Shown here one piece after another: positions 52,837 to 61,290 of a stretch of DNA of 64,000 bases. The stretch covers positions 6,510,037-6,574,036 of the forward strand of contig NZ_JACHMM010000001.1 in assembly GCF_014204975.1 (NCBI RefSeq). The letters run 5' to 3'. The stretch's first letter is position 1. Each line of letters opens with the position of its first letter. The translations under genes and the position numbers were made by a program. The DNA comes from Jiangella mangrovi (lineage in GTDB: Bacteria > Actinomycetota > Actinomycetes > Jiangellales > Jiangellaceae). Below the pieces are notes generated by a model. The model did not search any database and had not been told where the DNA came from. It saw nothing but the letters and a program-made list of their open reading frames with translations.

Positions 52837-53526
52837 TCACTCTTTCGGCTCGACGGCCTTCGCCTTCACCGTCGCCGCATAGACGTCGACGTACTCCTGC
52901 CCGGACAGACCCATGAGCGCGTACATGATCTCGTCCGTGACCGAGCGCAGCACGTGGCGGTCGTTCTCCATGCCGTAGTAGCGGCTGAAGTCCAGCGGCG
53001 CCCCGAACCGGATGCCCGGGCGCATGAGCTTGGGGATGATGCGCCCCGCCGGCTGCATCTCGGCCGTCCCGATCATGGCGACGGGAACCACCGGGACCCG
53101 CGCCTCGAGCGCCATGCGGGCGACGCCGGTCTTGCCGCGGTAGAGCCGGCCGTCGGGCGAGCGGGTGCCCTCGGGGTAGATGCCCAGGAGGTCACCCTCG
53201 TTGAGGATCTGGATGGCGGTGTTCAGCGCCGCCTCACTGGCCCGGCCGCCCGAGCGGTCGACCGGCACGTTGCCCGTCCCGCCGAAGAAGACGCGCTTCA
53301 ACCAACCTTTGACACCGCGCTGGGTGAAATAGTCGCTCTTGGCGAGGAAACTGACCTTACGGTCGAGAACGAGCGGCATGAAGAAGGAGTCGATGACGGT
53401 CAGATGATTGCCCGCCAGGATCGCGCCACCCTTCGTGGGGACGTGCTCCACACCCTCGGCCCAGGGACGATAGATCAACTTGAGGATCGGCCCGAGGAAG
53501 ACGCTCTTCATCAGCCAATAGAACAC
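52837..53526 (-). CDS. plsC: 1-acyl-sn-glycerol-3-phosphate acyltransferase (PlsC)
   Basis: A 229-aa acyltransferase making phosphatidic acid from lysophosphatidate. Motifs: NHLTVIDSFF (NHx4D), FVGG-type GTGNVPVDRSG, and YPEGTRSPDG. N-terminal hydrophobic segment for membrane association. GTG 53526 follows a TAGTGT -10 by 6 nt. The stop converges with the M42 gene 8 nt away. Confidence 0.93.
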   Translation of the reverse strand: MFYWLMKSVFLGPILKLIYRPWAEGVEHVPTKGGAILAGNHLTVIDSFFMPLVLDRKVSFLAKSDYFTQRGVKGWLKRVFFGGTGNVPVDRSGGRASEAALNTAIQILNEGDLLGIYPEGTRSPDGRLYRGKTGVARMALEARVPVVPVAMIGTAEMQPAGRIIPKLMRPGIRFGAPLDFSRYYGMENDRHVLRSVTDEIMYALMGLSGQEYVDVYAATVKAKAVEPKE

Positions 53527-53532
53527 GTCGGA

Positions 53533-53538
53533 ACACTA
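53533..53538 (-). promoter_or_regulatory. plsC: -10 element TAGTGT of plsC
   Basis: TAGTGT, 6 nt, then GTG 53526; leaderless geometry. Confidence 0.4.
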
Positions 53539-53650
53539 CCGCCAATCGGCGCCGCGAGCGCAGCGACCGGGGGGCCTCGGCCGCACGGACGGATCGGGCG
53601 CATGCGACGATGCTGGTGCGAGTGCCGGCGCGGGAACGGGAGGGGACTCG

Positions 53651-54433
53651 ATGCTCTCTGAGGGCGAGGCGGTCGACTCGATCGAGCCGTACCGGCACGA
53701 CGGCGGCCCGGTGGGCGTGCTGCTCTGCCACGGCTTCACGGGATCGCCGGCCGCGCTGCGCCCTTGGGCCGAGCACTTCGCCGCCCACGGCTACAGCGTC
53801 GACCTCCCGCGGCTGCCCGGGCACGGCACCACCTGGCAGGACATGAACCACACCGCTTGGCCCGACTGGTACCGCCGCGTCGAGCGCTCTCTGCTCGACC
53901 TCGCCGAGCGGTGCGAGCAGGTCGTCGTCGCCGGCCTCTCCATGGGCGGCTGCCTGGCGCTGCGGCTGGCCCAGGACCACGGCCCGCTGGTCCAGGGCCT
54001 CGTTCTGGTGAACCCCGTCGTCACCAGCGCCGACAAGCGGCTGCTCGCGCTGCCCCTGCTGCGGCTGCTGCGCCCGTCGACCACCGGGCTGTCCGGCGAC
54101 ATCGCCATGCCCGGCCAGGACGAGCGCGCCTACGACCGCACCCCGCTGCCGGCGCTGTGGTCGCAGACCCGCATGTGGCAGGTGGTCCGCCGCGACCTCG
54201 CCATGATCACCCAGCCACTGCTGCTGTACCGCAGCGTGAACGACCACGTCGTCGACGCGACCAGCGCCCCGGTCATCCTCTCCGGCATCTCCTCCACCGA
54301 CGTCGCCGAGGTCGTCCTGCAGCGCAGCTACCACGTCGCCACCCTCGACTACGACGCCCCGGAAATCTTCTCGGGCTCCACGGCGTTCGTCGAACGAGTC
54401 ACCACGAAGAGGAACCGGGGCCTGCCGCGATGA
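53651..54433 (+). CDS. Alpha/beta hydrolase, Est30-like carboxylesterase
   Basis: A 260-aa esterase/monoacylglycerol lipase of the Est30 type. HGFTGSP forms the oxyanion region, GLSMGG carries the nucleophile Ser, and NDHVVDATSA with SYHVATLDYD gives the Asp and His of the triad. RLPGHGTTWQDMNHTAWPDW is a family cap feature. GAGGGGAC before ATG 53651. Often found next to plsC in actinobacteria. Its stop overlaps the next gene (ATGA). Confidence 0.92.
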   Translation: MLSEGEAVDSIEPYRHDGGPVGVLLCHGFTGSPAALRPWAEHFAAHGYSVDLPRLPGHGTTWQDMNHTAWPDWYRRVERSLLDLAERCEQVVVAGLSMGGCLALRLAQDHGPLVQGLVLVNPVVTSADKRLLALPLLRLLRPSTTGLSGDIAMPGQDERAYDRTPLPALWSQTRMWQVVRRDLAMITQPLLLYRSVNDHVVDATSAPVILSGISSTDVAEVVLQRSYHVATLDYDAPEIFSGSTAFVERVTTKRNRGLPR

Positions 54434-54942
54434 GCCGAGACGACGACCAGACCTGGGCCGAGCTGATCGACTCGTTCCACGCGTCCCCTGCTCCATCGTC
54501 CGGGGGCGACGGCGATCAGCCCTGGCCCGCGGCCGAGGAACTGGGTCCCGACGAACGCCTCGAGGAGCCCCGCCCCGACGACTTCCGCGACGCCTCGGTG
54601 ACGCTGGGCTCGCTGACCGGGCGCGGCGCGGCTCCGTCGGACGGTGCCGCCGAGGGCGGCGTGGGCGCCGGCATCGACGACGCCACCGCCGACGAGGCCG
54701 CCAACCACTTCGTGCCCCCGCCGCCGGCGCCCCTCCCCCGCGGCGACCGCATCCAGCAGGTGGCCTGGGCCGGCGTCATCGCCCCGCCCATCGCGCTGAT
54801 CATCGTCGCCATCATGTCCTGGCGGCCGTCGGACGAGATCGTCTTCTTCGCGGTGGTCGCCTTCGTGGCCGGCTTCGTCACGCTGGTCGCCCGCATGCGC
54901 GGCCACCACCCCAACGACCCCGACGACGGCGCGGTCATCTAG
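54430..54942 (+). CDS. Small membrane protein with acidic N-terminus
   Basis: A 170-aa protein. An acidic, disordered N-terminal part (1-105) with Asp/Glu/Pro runs precedes two TM helices (about 110-130 and 135-155: AWAGVIAPPIALIIVAIMSW and FFAVVAFVAGFVTLVARM). It overlaps the esterase stop. No family assigned with certainty; actinobacterial PlsC/esterase loci often have such a gene. Function unknown. Confidence 0.8.
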   Translation: MSRDDDQTWAELIDSFHASPAPSSGGDGDQPWPAAEELGPDERLEEPRPDDFRDASVTLGSLTGRGAAPSDGAAEGGVGAGIDDATADEAANHFVPPPPAPLPRGDRIQQVAWAGVIAPPIALIIVAIMSWRPSDEIVFFAVVAFVAGFVTLVARMRGHHPNDPDDGAVI

Positions 54943-54968
54943 CCGCTTGGGCGCCACCCAGCCCCGAG

Positions 54969-55045
54969 ATGATCACGTTCAGCACGAAATTCCGTGTCGC
55001 ACTACGCCTGCACGCGTGTTGAGGCTCGGGTAGGCGTGGTGGGCG
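54969..55045. repeat. Family C repeat, partial copy C3
   Basis: ATGATCACGTTCAGCACGAA at the left matches the C1 terminus, followed by CACTACGCCTGCACGCGTGT and GGCTCGGGTAGGCGTGGTG as in the reverse complement of C2. One half only, directly after a gene end. Confidence 0.7.
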
Positions 55046-55082
55046 GCCCACGCCCCGCCCTCGACACGGTGTCGCCGCCCGC

Positions 55083-55171
55083 GACTTCACCTCCGTCGAC
55101 CGTCTTCACTATCGCCAGCCGTCCTCTGGGCCCGGAATCGCACGCAGAAGACGGTTCCCGCTAGTGAAGTC
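55083..55171. repeat. Symmetric nested inverted repeat
   Basis: GACTTCAC (55083) and ACCGTCTTC (55099) on the left mirror GAAGACGGT (55147) and GTGAAGTC (55164) on the right, each pair spaced by exactly 8 nt. No ORF. Confidence 0.7.
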
Positions 55172-55280
55172 GGCCCTGGGACGTGAGGACGCGTCGCCAG
55201 CGGGACCGGCCGTGCGAGCGCCATTAGGACGTGTCTGACGGATCGTCCGCCGGTCGTCGTCGGCCACCCCCGCGCCTCCC

Positions 55281-55332
55281 GGTGATCATCAAGGATCGGT
55301 GGGGTCATCACCCCACCGATCCTTGATGATCA
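55281..55332. repeat. Perfect 24-bp palindrome hairpin
   Basis: GTGATCATCAAGGATCGGTG... (55281-55304) is exactly complementary to 55309-55332, with a 4-nt loop. One of the TGATCA-carrying palindromes of this genome. Confidence 0.85.
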
Positions 55333-55415
55333 CGTCGGCCAGTCGCGGATTCCTTGATCGTCAGGCACTCTCGAGCGCGTCGAGGCCCGATAGCGGCTGG
55401 CATCAGCCAGGTCGA

Positions 55416-55497
55416 TGTGAGATCTCTGCGTGATCTGTGTGGCAATGCTGTCGCTGTGACGACAGTTTCCTCACCCACTCAGGGCAGTGATCTCACA
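55416..55497. repeat. Short element with TGTGAGATC terminal inverted repeats
   Basis: TGTGAGATC (55416-55424) and GATCTCACA (55489-55497) bound 82 nt; inside, CTGTCG/CGACAG pair (55448-55465). It resembles an IS end fragment or small MITE. No ORF. Confidence 0.55.
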
Positions 55498-55580
55498 CCG
55501 TTGCGATGCCGTCAGCGCCCCAAAGGGCCGCAAGCCGCACCCTGCGGCGGTCGCGCCGCCGAAGATCCGCCAGACACCCC

Positions 55581-56261
55581 CTAGTCCCACAGGGTCACGT
55601 CCGCGACCACCGGGAAATGGTCGCTCGCCGCCCGGGCGTCCGGGGTGTCGACGACGCGATACGACGTCACCGAAGCGCCGCGGACGAAGAGGCCGTCGAT
55701 GCGGTGCTGAGGGTTCGCCACCGGGAAGGTCGGCGTCGCGTCATCCGCGCCGGCGTCCACATATTGCGAGGCCAGCCGGGTCCACGTCGGCGCCGCCGGG
55801 CCCTCGTTGACGTCGCCGCCGAGCAGCATCGACGCCGCGCCCAGGCGGTTGACCAGGCCGGTGATGTCGGTGAGGTGCCGGGCCCGCTCGCCGGCGTCGA
55901 GGCCCAGGTGCAGCGACCCGGCCCCGAAGGACACGCCGTCCTTCTCGAGGCGCGCCAGCACCACGCCGCGCCGGGTCAGGCCGGGGGTGCGCCGCAGCCG
56001 GTGTTCCTGCACCTCACGCAGGTCGACCCGGACGGCCGTGAACAGCGCCGTCCCGCCGGTCGTGCCGCCGCCGGCCGCGTACAGCAGATCGGCACGACGG
56101 GCGAACGACGCTGCCCGGCCGCGCCACAACACATAGCGGGGCAGCTCCTGGATGAACGCCACGTCCGGGTCGAGCTCGCGCAGGACGCGCGCGACGGCGG
56201 CACCGTCGTCGCGCAGTCCGTGGACGTTGTAGCTGACGACCCGCAGCCGGACGGCCGTCAC
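55581..56261 (-). CDS. Endonuclease/exonuclease/phosphatase family protein
   Basis: A 226-aa EEP-fold metal-dependent phosphoesterase: SYNVHGLRDD (Asn), VAFIQELPR (Glu), GSLHLGLDAGERARHL, LLGGDVNEGP and IDGLFV, ending ASDHFPVVADV (catalytic Asp-His). Substrate might be nucleic acid, inositol phosphate or phospholipid. GTG start overlaps the ROK stop (GTGA). No signal peptide. Confidence 0.9.
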   Translation of the reverse strand: MTAVRLRVVSYNVHGLRDDGAAVARVLRELDPDVAFIQELPRYVLWRGRAASFARRADLLYAAGGGTTGGTALFTAVRVDLREVQEHRLRRTPGLTRRGVVLARLEKDGVSFGAGSLHLGLDAGERARHLTDITGLVNRLGAASMLLGGDVNEGPAAPTWTRLASQYVDAGADDATPTFPVANPQHRIDGLFVRGASVTSYRVVDTPDARAASDHFPVVADVTLWD

Positions 56262-57193
56262 ACCCGCGCGAGGTCGGCGGCGCCGATGACGCCGGCGTCG
56301 TTGCCCAGCGTCGCGACCCGGACCTCGGGCTCAGGGCGGTGACCGGCGCCGGTGGTGTGCTTGCGCAGCGCCTCCTCGGCCGGGCCGACCAGCAGGTCGC
56401 CGGCCGCCGACACGCCGCCGCCGATGACGAACACCGCGGGGTCGAACAGCGCCGTGAACGAGCCCATGGCCTCGCCCAGCCAGCGGCCCACCTGCGCGAT
56501 CAGCACGATGGCGAGCTCGTCGCCGTCGTTGGCCAGCTCGGTGACCATGGGACCGGTGATGCGCTGGGGGTCGCCGCCGGCCCGCTCGAGCAGCCGCTCC
56601 GCGGAGGGCAGCGACGCCGCCGCCCGCGCCTCGCGGACCAGGGCGGTGCCGCTGGCGTACGCCTCGAGGCAGCCGCGCAGCCCGCAGCCGCACAGGTGGC
56701 CGTCGGGGACCACGCGCATGTGCCCGACCTCGGCCGCGACGCCGTGCGCGCCACGGTAGATCTGGCCGTCGAGCACCAGCCCGCCGCCGACGCCGGTGCC
56801 GATGGTCAGCAGGATCATGTCGTCGACGTCCTCGGCGGCGCCGAACTTGAACTCGCCCCAGGCCGCGGCGTTGGCGTCGTTCTCGACGACGGCGGGCAGC
56901 CCGGTGGCGTCGGCGACCTGGTCGCGGACGGGGACGTCGCGCCAGGCGAGGTTCGGCGCGAACAGCACACGGGACCGGGCGGAGTCGATGAAGCCGGCCG
57001 AGCCGACGCCCACCGCGTCGACCTCGTGATCGGCCGCCAGCTCCTTGGTGACCTCGATGATGGTGTCGACGATGGCCGCGGGGTCGTGCGACGGCGTCTC
57101 GCGCCGCGCCCGCGCCCCGATGACGCCCTTCTCGTCCACGACGCCGGCGGCGATCTTCGTGCCGCCGACGTCGACCCCGATGGTCAGACTCAC
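56258..57193 (-). CDS. glkA: ROK family glucokinase
   Basis: A 311-aa ROK sugar kinase. ATP site GVDVGGTKIAAGVV, ENDANAAAWGE (catalytic Asp), LTIGTGVGGGLVLDG, and the Zn motif GHMRVVPDGHLCGCGLRGCLEAYAS. No N-terminal HTH, so an enzyme and not a regulator. In Streptomyces GlkA is also involved in carbon-catabolite control. GTG start overlaps the SRPBCC stop. Confidence 0.94.
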   Translation of the reverse strand: MSLTIGVDVGGTKIAAGVVDEKGVIGARARRETPSHDPAAIVDTIIEVTKELAADHEVDAVGVGSAGFIDSARSRVLFAPNLAWRDVPVRDQVADATGLPAVVENDANAAAWGEFKFGAAEDVDDMILLTIGTGVGGGLVLDGQIYRGAHGVAAEVGHMRVVPDGHLCGCGLRGCLEAYASGTALVREARAAASLPSAERLLERAGGDPQRITGPMVTELANDGDELAIVLIAQVGRWLGEAMGSFTALFDPAVFVIGGGVSAAGDLLVGPAEEALRKHTTGAGHRPEPEVRVATLGNDAGVIGAADLARV

Positions 57194-57678
57194 TCGCCCA
57201 CTCCGTCCTCGACGCGCTTCTTCAGCTCTTTCAGAGCCGTGTCGATGATGACCTTCTCAGCCTTGCGCTTCATCAGCCCGAGCATCGGGATGGAGACGTC
57301 GACCGTCAGCTGGTACGTCACCTCGGTGCTCGCGGCGTCGACGGCGGCCAGCGCATAGGAGCCGGTCAGCTCCTTGATCAGGCCGCCCTCGACCAGGCTC
57401 CAGCGGACCTCGTCGTCGCCGTCCCACTCGTAGGACAGCGTGTAGCGGTCCTTGATGGGGCCGGCGTCGAGCACGAACCTTGCTTCCTTCGGCCGTCCGG
57501 TGCCTGAATGATCTCCGGCCTCACCGGAGGTGCGTGGCTCGGCCGGGTAAACCGTCAGCACCTCGACCTCGCGCACGGAGGCGGTCCACTCCGGATACGC
57601 GTCGAGGTCGGCGATGACGGCCATGATGCGGTCCGGGGTCGCGGCGACGACGATGCTCGACGTGGTCTGCGCAGCCAT
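57190..57678 (-). CDS. SRPBCC (polyketide cyclase-like) protein
   Basis: A 162-aa START-like protein: TTSSIVVAATPDRIMAVIADLDAYPEWTASVREVEVL, then RYTLSYEW and VSIPMLGLMKRKAEKVIIDTALKELKKRVE. Helix-grip fold that binds hydrophobic ligands. First gene of the SRPBCC-glkA-EEP operon. A CACTGT box lies 5 nt before the ATG. Confidence 0.88.
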   Translation of the reverse strand: MAAQTTSSIVVAATPDRIMAVIADLDAYPEWTASVREVEVLTVYPAEPRTSGEAGDHSGTGRPKEARFVLDAGPIKDRYTLSYEWDGDDEVRWSLVEGGLIKELTGSYALAAVDAASTEVTYQLTVDVSIPMLGLMKRKAEKVIIDTALKELKKRVEDGVGE

Positions 57679-57719
57679 GTGTGACAGTGTCCCATCAGCC
57701 GGAAGGCGGAGATCGCAGA

Positions 57720-58109
57720 CTACCGAGCCGGCGGCAGCCGCGGCACTCCGGCCGGGCGTCCGTGCTCGAGCCGGTCCTTGAGCTCGTGGATCCGCTCCTT
57801 GTAGGCGACGGTGTAGCGGCGGGTCAGCCGCCGCGTCTCACGGGGCGACGGCGTCGACAGCGGGTCCGCGCGCAGGAACCAGTGCACCAGGACGCCGTCG
57901 CCCCACCGCTCCAGCCAGATCTCGGTGCTGCCGGTCAGCTCGCCCGCCACCGTCCAGCGCACGCCCTCGAGGCCGCGGTCCTGCGCGACGGTCAGCGTCA
58001 GTCCCGGCCACCACGCGCGGGCGACGGCGGGATCGCGGAAGAAGGTCGCCAGCTCGGCCCGGTCGGCCACCACGAACGTGTCGTCCATGAGGTCGATCGC
58101 CGGTCCCAT
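57720..58109 (-). CDS. SRPBCC-like protein, second copy
   Basis: A 129-aa START-like protein: MGPAIDLMDDTFVVADRAELATFFRDPAVARAWWPGLTLTV with LTGSTEIWLERWGDGVLVHWFLRADP. Possibly related to the gene downstream. The basic C-terminus ends in RPAGVPRLPPAR. TAGGCT lies 6 nt before ATG 58109, so leaderless. Confidence 0.8.
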   Translation of the reverse strand: MGPAIDLMDDTFVVADRAELATFFRDPAVARAWWPGLTLTVAQDRGLEGVRWTVAGELTGSTEIWLERWGDGVLVHWFLRADPLSTPSPRETRRLTRRYTVAYKERIHELKDRLEHGRPAGVPRLPPAR

Positions 58110-58115
58110 CGCGGC

Positions 58116-58121
58116 AGCCTA
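58116..58121 (-). promoter_or_regulatory. -10 element TAGGCT of the second SRPBCC gene
   Basis: TAGGCT, 6 nt, then ATG 58109. Confidence 0.4.
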
Positions 58122-58204
58122 CGGGGTCCACGTGACGCACCTCATGTCACACCCGCCGCCCGTCCCGGGTCGTATGTGCAGGAGCGACACCACGGGAGCG
58201 CACC

Positions 58205-59806
58205 ATGTCAGAGTTCGATCCACGCCACTGGGCCGGCCGCGCGGTGCGGCTGGCCGATCGCCACGGCGGCCCGGTCCGCCGGCTGGCCCGTCGCCGCGCC
58301 GTCTTCCCGACCCACTGGTCCGGGCTCTTCGGCCACATCGCGGTGGGCAGCTTCCTCGTCCTGCTCGTCACCGGCGTCCTGCTCACGCTCTGGTTCGAGC
58401 CGTCGTCGCGGCAGCTCGTGTACGACGGCGGCTACGAGCCGTTGCGCGGGGTCCGCGTGTCCGAGGCATACGCGTCCACCGTCGACATCTCCTTCGAGGT
58501 CCCCGGCGGGCTGCTGGTCCGGCAGGCCCACCACTGGGCCGGGCTGGTGTTCATCGCCGCGCTGTCCGCGCAACTGCTGCGCGACTTCCTGACCGGCGCG
58601 TTCCGCGGGCGACGGCGGATCGGCTGGCTGCTCCTGCTGGGCCTGCTGGTGCTGTCGATCGTCGAGGCCTACGTCGGGCACTCGATGCTCGACGACTTCC
58701 AGTCCGGCACCGGGCTGCAGGTCACCGAGGGCTATCTGCTGGCGGCGCCCGTGGTCGGGACCTGGCTGTCGTGGCTGCTGTTCGGCGGCTCCTTCCCGGG
58801 CGACGAGATCATCGCCCGGCTGACCGTGGTGCACGTGTACGTGCTGCCGGTGGTCATCGTCGCGCTGTTCGTGGCGCGGCTGGTGCTGCTGAACCGGCGG
58901 CGACGGGGTGAGCGTGCGGAGGGGACGGCGGCAGCTGCGGTGCCGCCGTCGGACCGAGTCTTCCCCGGCTACGCGGCGCGCATGGCCGGCCTGGTGGCGC
59001 TCGTCAGCGGCGTGCTCGTGCTCATGGCGGCCACGCTGCAGGTCAACCCGGTGTGGCTGTGGGGGCCGTTCGACCCGTCGCAGGCCGCGGCCGGCAGCCG
59101 TCCGCCCTGGTACCTGGGGTTCCTCGACGGCGCCGTCCGGCTGATGCCGCCGTGGGAGATGGACGTCTTCGGCTACACGCTGACGCTGAGCGTGGTCATC
59201 CCCGTCATGGTGCTGCCCGGGGTGCTGCTCACGACGCTGGCGCTGTACCCGTGGTTCGAGCAGTGGGCCACCCGCGACCGCCGCGACCCGGACGTGCTGG
59301 ACCGGCCGCGCGACGTGCCGGTGCGCACCGCGCTGGTCGCCGCGTTCGTGTCGTTCTACCTGGTGCTCTGGCTGGCCGGTGGCAACGACGTCCTGGCGAC
59401 GCTGCTGCACATCCCTCTGAACGGCCTGACCCGGGCCCTGCAGGTCGCCGTGTTCGTGGTCCCGCCGGTGGCGTTCTGGGTCACCAAGCGGATCTGCCTC
59501 GGCCTGGAGCTGCAGGACCGCGAGGAGCTCGCCCACGGACGCGCGACGGGTATCGTCGTCGTCAGCCCGACCGGCGGGTTCAGCGAGCTGCACCAGGCGC
59601 TCACGCCCTGGCAGGCCGAACGGCGGGCGCCGAGGGCCACACTGGTGCCCGTCGGCGCCGGCGCCCCCGCGGCCGACGTCAACGGCATCCCGCATCCGCA
59701 CCACCGCGCCGAGCACCACCGGGCCCTGGCGTCCCGGTTCTACTTCGCCGATCTTCCCGGCAACCGCTCCGCCTCCGGCGACGTCCAAACGAAGGAACCT
59801 GCTTGA
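58205..59806 (+). CDS. Orphan QcrB-like cytochrome b lacking heme bH ligands
   Basis: A 533-aa homologue of actinobacterial QcrB over its whole length (GYEPLRGVRVSEAYASTVDISFEVPGGLLVRQAHHWAG, SGTGLQVTEG, FGGSFPGDE, NPVWLWGPF, LMPPWEMDVFG, RPRDVPVRTA). About nine TM helices. The first His of the helix B and D pairs is kept (H109 and H210), but the partners that bind heme bH in QcrB are Gln123 and Arg225 (Ala224). The Qo-site PDWY/PEWY motif is PPWY (300-303). No Rieske or QcrC gene is adjacent. So it cannot be a normal bc1 subunit and is likely a repurposed paralogue. Confidence 0.92.
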   Translation: MSEFDPRHWAGRAVRLADRHGGPVRRLARRRAVFPTHWSGLFGHIAVGSFLVLLVTGVLLTLWFEPSSRQLVYDGGYEPLRGVRVSEAYASTVDISFEVPGGLLVRQAHHWAGLVFIAALSAQLLRDFLTGAFRGRRRIGWLLLLGLLVLSIVEAYVGHSMLDDFQSGTGLQVTEGYLLAAPVVGTWLSWLLFGGSFPGDEIIARLTVVHVYVLPVVIVALFVARLVLLNRRRRGERAEGTAAAAVPPSDRVFPGYAARMAGLVALVSGVLVLMAATLQVNPVWLWGPFDPSQAAAGSRPPWYLGFLDGAVRLMPPWEMDVFGYTLTLSVVIPVMVLPGVLLTTLALYPWFEQWATRDRRDPDVLDRPRDVPVRTALVAAFVSFYLVLWLAGGNDVLATLLHIPLNGLTRALQVAVFVVPPVAFWVTKRICLGLELQDREELAHGRATGIVVVSPTGGFSELHQALTPWQAERRAPRATLVPVGAGAPAADVNGIPHPHHRAEHHRALASRFYFADLPGNRSASGDVQTKEPA

Positions 59807-59828
59807 ATCGTGGTCCGGAGGTGCGCTC

Positions 59829-61109
59829 ATGTCCCTGCCCCGCGTGGTCACCGCGGTGCTCGCCGGTGCCCTGCTGCTCGCCGGCTGCGGCTCCGGCCAG
59901 GCCGGCGACGACGGTGACGGTTCCGCGGGTGGGGGTGAGGCGGCCGAGTCTCCGAGCATCGACCCCGGGCCGGCGCCGCGCATCGACGTCGTCGCCGACC
60001 TCGCGCCCGCCGACGCCGGCACCGTCGGCTCGTCGGTCAACCAGTTCGGCTTCGACCTGCTCGGGCAGCTGACCGACGGCACGCAGAACACCGTCACGTC
60101 CCCGGTCTCCGTCGCGTCCATGCTGGCCATGCTGCTGGCGGGCGCGGGCGGCGAGACCGCCGACGCCATGGCCGCGACGCTGCACCTGCAGGATCCCCGC
60201 GACGTCCGGGTCGGCCAGCTGCTCCAGCAGCTCTCCGACACCGACGACGTCACGCTGTCCGCGGCCAACGCGCTGTGGGCGCAGCAGGGCATCCCGTTCG
60301 AGGAGGGCTACCTCGACTTCGTCCGCGACTCCTTCGGCGCGACGGTCGACGACGCTGACCTCGGGTCGCAGGACACCGCCGACGACATCGACGCCTGGGT
60401 GCGCGAGCACACCGAGGACCGCATCGAGGGCATCGCCGAGGACCTCGGCCTGCCCGACGCGCAGGCGGCGCTGGTGCTGGTCAACGCCGTGTACTTCCTC
60501 GGCACCTGGACCACGCAGTTCGACCCCGCCGACACCCGGCCGCAGCCGTTCACGCTGGCCGACGGCGGCAGCGCCGAGGTGCCGCTCATGATTCTGCGCC
60601 AGCAGACGCTGCCGTTCGTCCAGCGCGACGGCTACACCATGCTGCGGCTGCCCTACGGGGCCGACGGCCGGTACGGCATGGAGCTCCTGCTCCCCGATGC
60701 CGACTCCGGGCTGCCGCAGCTGCTGGCGTCCCTCGACGCCGCGGAGTGGTCCGCCGCCGTCGCCGCGCTCGCACCGGTGGAGCTGCAGACGGTCGCCATC
60801 CCCAAGTTCGAGCTGGAGTGGAGCTCAGAGCTCGCCGACGCGCTGACCGCGCTCGGCATGGGCCCGGCCTTCTCGGGTGCGGACTTCCGGCCCATGTCGC
60901 CGCAGCCGCAGGACCTCGCCACCGTCGTGCACAAGACCTACATCCGCGTCGACGAGGCCGGCACCGAGGCGGCCGCGGTCACCGGCGGCGCCACCCGCAC
61001 GTCGGCCGGCGACAGCTTCCGCGCCGACCGTCCGTTCGCGTTCACCATCTCCGACAGCCAGACGGGGACCATCGTGTTCCTCGGCGCGGTGACCGACCCG
61101 CGCGGCTGA
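59829..61109 (+). CDS. Serpin family lipoprotein
   Basis: A 426-aa serine protease inhibitor. Signal peptide with lipobox LAGC (Cys20), acidic Gly/Ser linker, then the serpin fold from about residue 65: NTVTSPVSVASMLAMLLAGAGGETADAMAATL, NAVYFLGTWTTQFDP, VHKTYIRVDEAGTEAAAVTGGATRTSAGDSFRADRPFAFTI and GTIVFLGAVTDP. The hinge EAGTEAAAV is a canonical inhibitory-type hinge. The reactive loop after it contains a Thr-Arg-Thr-Ser; P1 cannot be fixed from sequence. GGAGG lies 8 nt before ATG 59829. Confidence 0.94.
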   Translation: MSLPRVVTAVLAGALLLAGCGSGQAGDDGDGSAGGGEAAESPSIDPGPAPRIDVVADLAPADAGTVGSSVNQFGFDLLGQLTDGTQNTVTSPVSVASMLAMLLAGAGGETADAMAATLHLQDPRDVRVGQLLQQLSDTDDVTLSAANALWAQQGIPFEEGYLDFVRDSFGATVDDADLGSQDTADDIDAWVREHTEDRIEGIAEDLGLPDAQAALVLVNAVYFLGTWTTQFDPADTRPQPFTLADGGSAEVPLMILRQQTLPFVQRDGYTMLRLPYGADGRYGMELLLPDADSGLPQLLASLDAAEWSAAVAALAPVELQTVAIPKFELEWSSELADALTALGMGPAFSGADFRPMSPQPQDLATVVHKTYIRVDEAGTEAAAVTGGATRTSAGDSFRADRPFAFTISDSQTGTIVFLGAVTDPRG

Positions 61110-61112
61110 CCC

Positions 61113-61270
61113 GCCGGCACGGAGAACACCGTCACCTCGCCGGTCTCCACGGCCGCACTGCTGGTCGTGTTCGCCCGCGACTCCTTCGGCGCCACCATCG
61201 AGGACGCCGACCTCGGGCGCAGGAGACGGCCGACGACATCGACGCCTGGGTGCGCGAGCGGACCGAGGAC
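61113..61270 (+). pseudogene. Serpin remnant, 5' fragment
   Basis: Begins GTENTVTSPVSTAALLVVFA, homologous to residues of the intact serpin, then jumps over ~60 codons to RDSFGATIEDADLG and frameshifts near 61217 (one base missing against the intact gene), continuing as DDIDAWVRERTED. It starts 3 nt after the intact serpin stop. A tandem copy decayed by deletion and frameshift. Confidence 0.8.
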
Positions 61271-61290
61271 CACGAGCGACGGCGGCTTCC

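Noticed and set aside
58205..59806. Ordinary qcrB of the respiratory supercomplex
   Set aside because: Missing heme bH ligands and qcrC/qcrA neighbours; treated as a paralogue.
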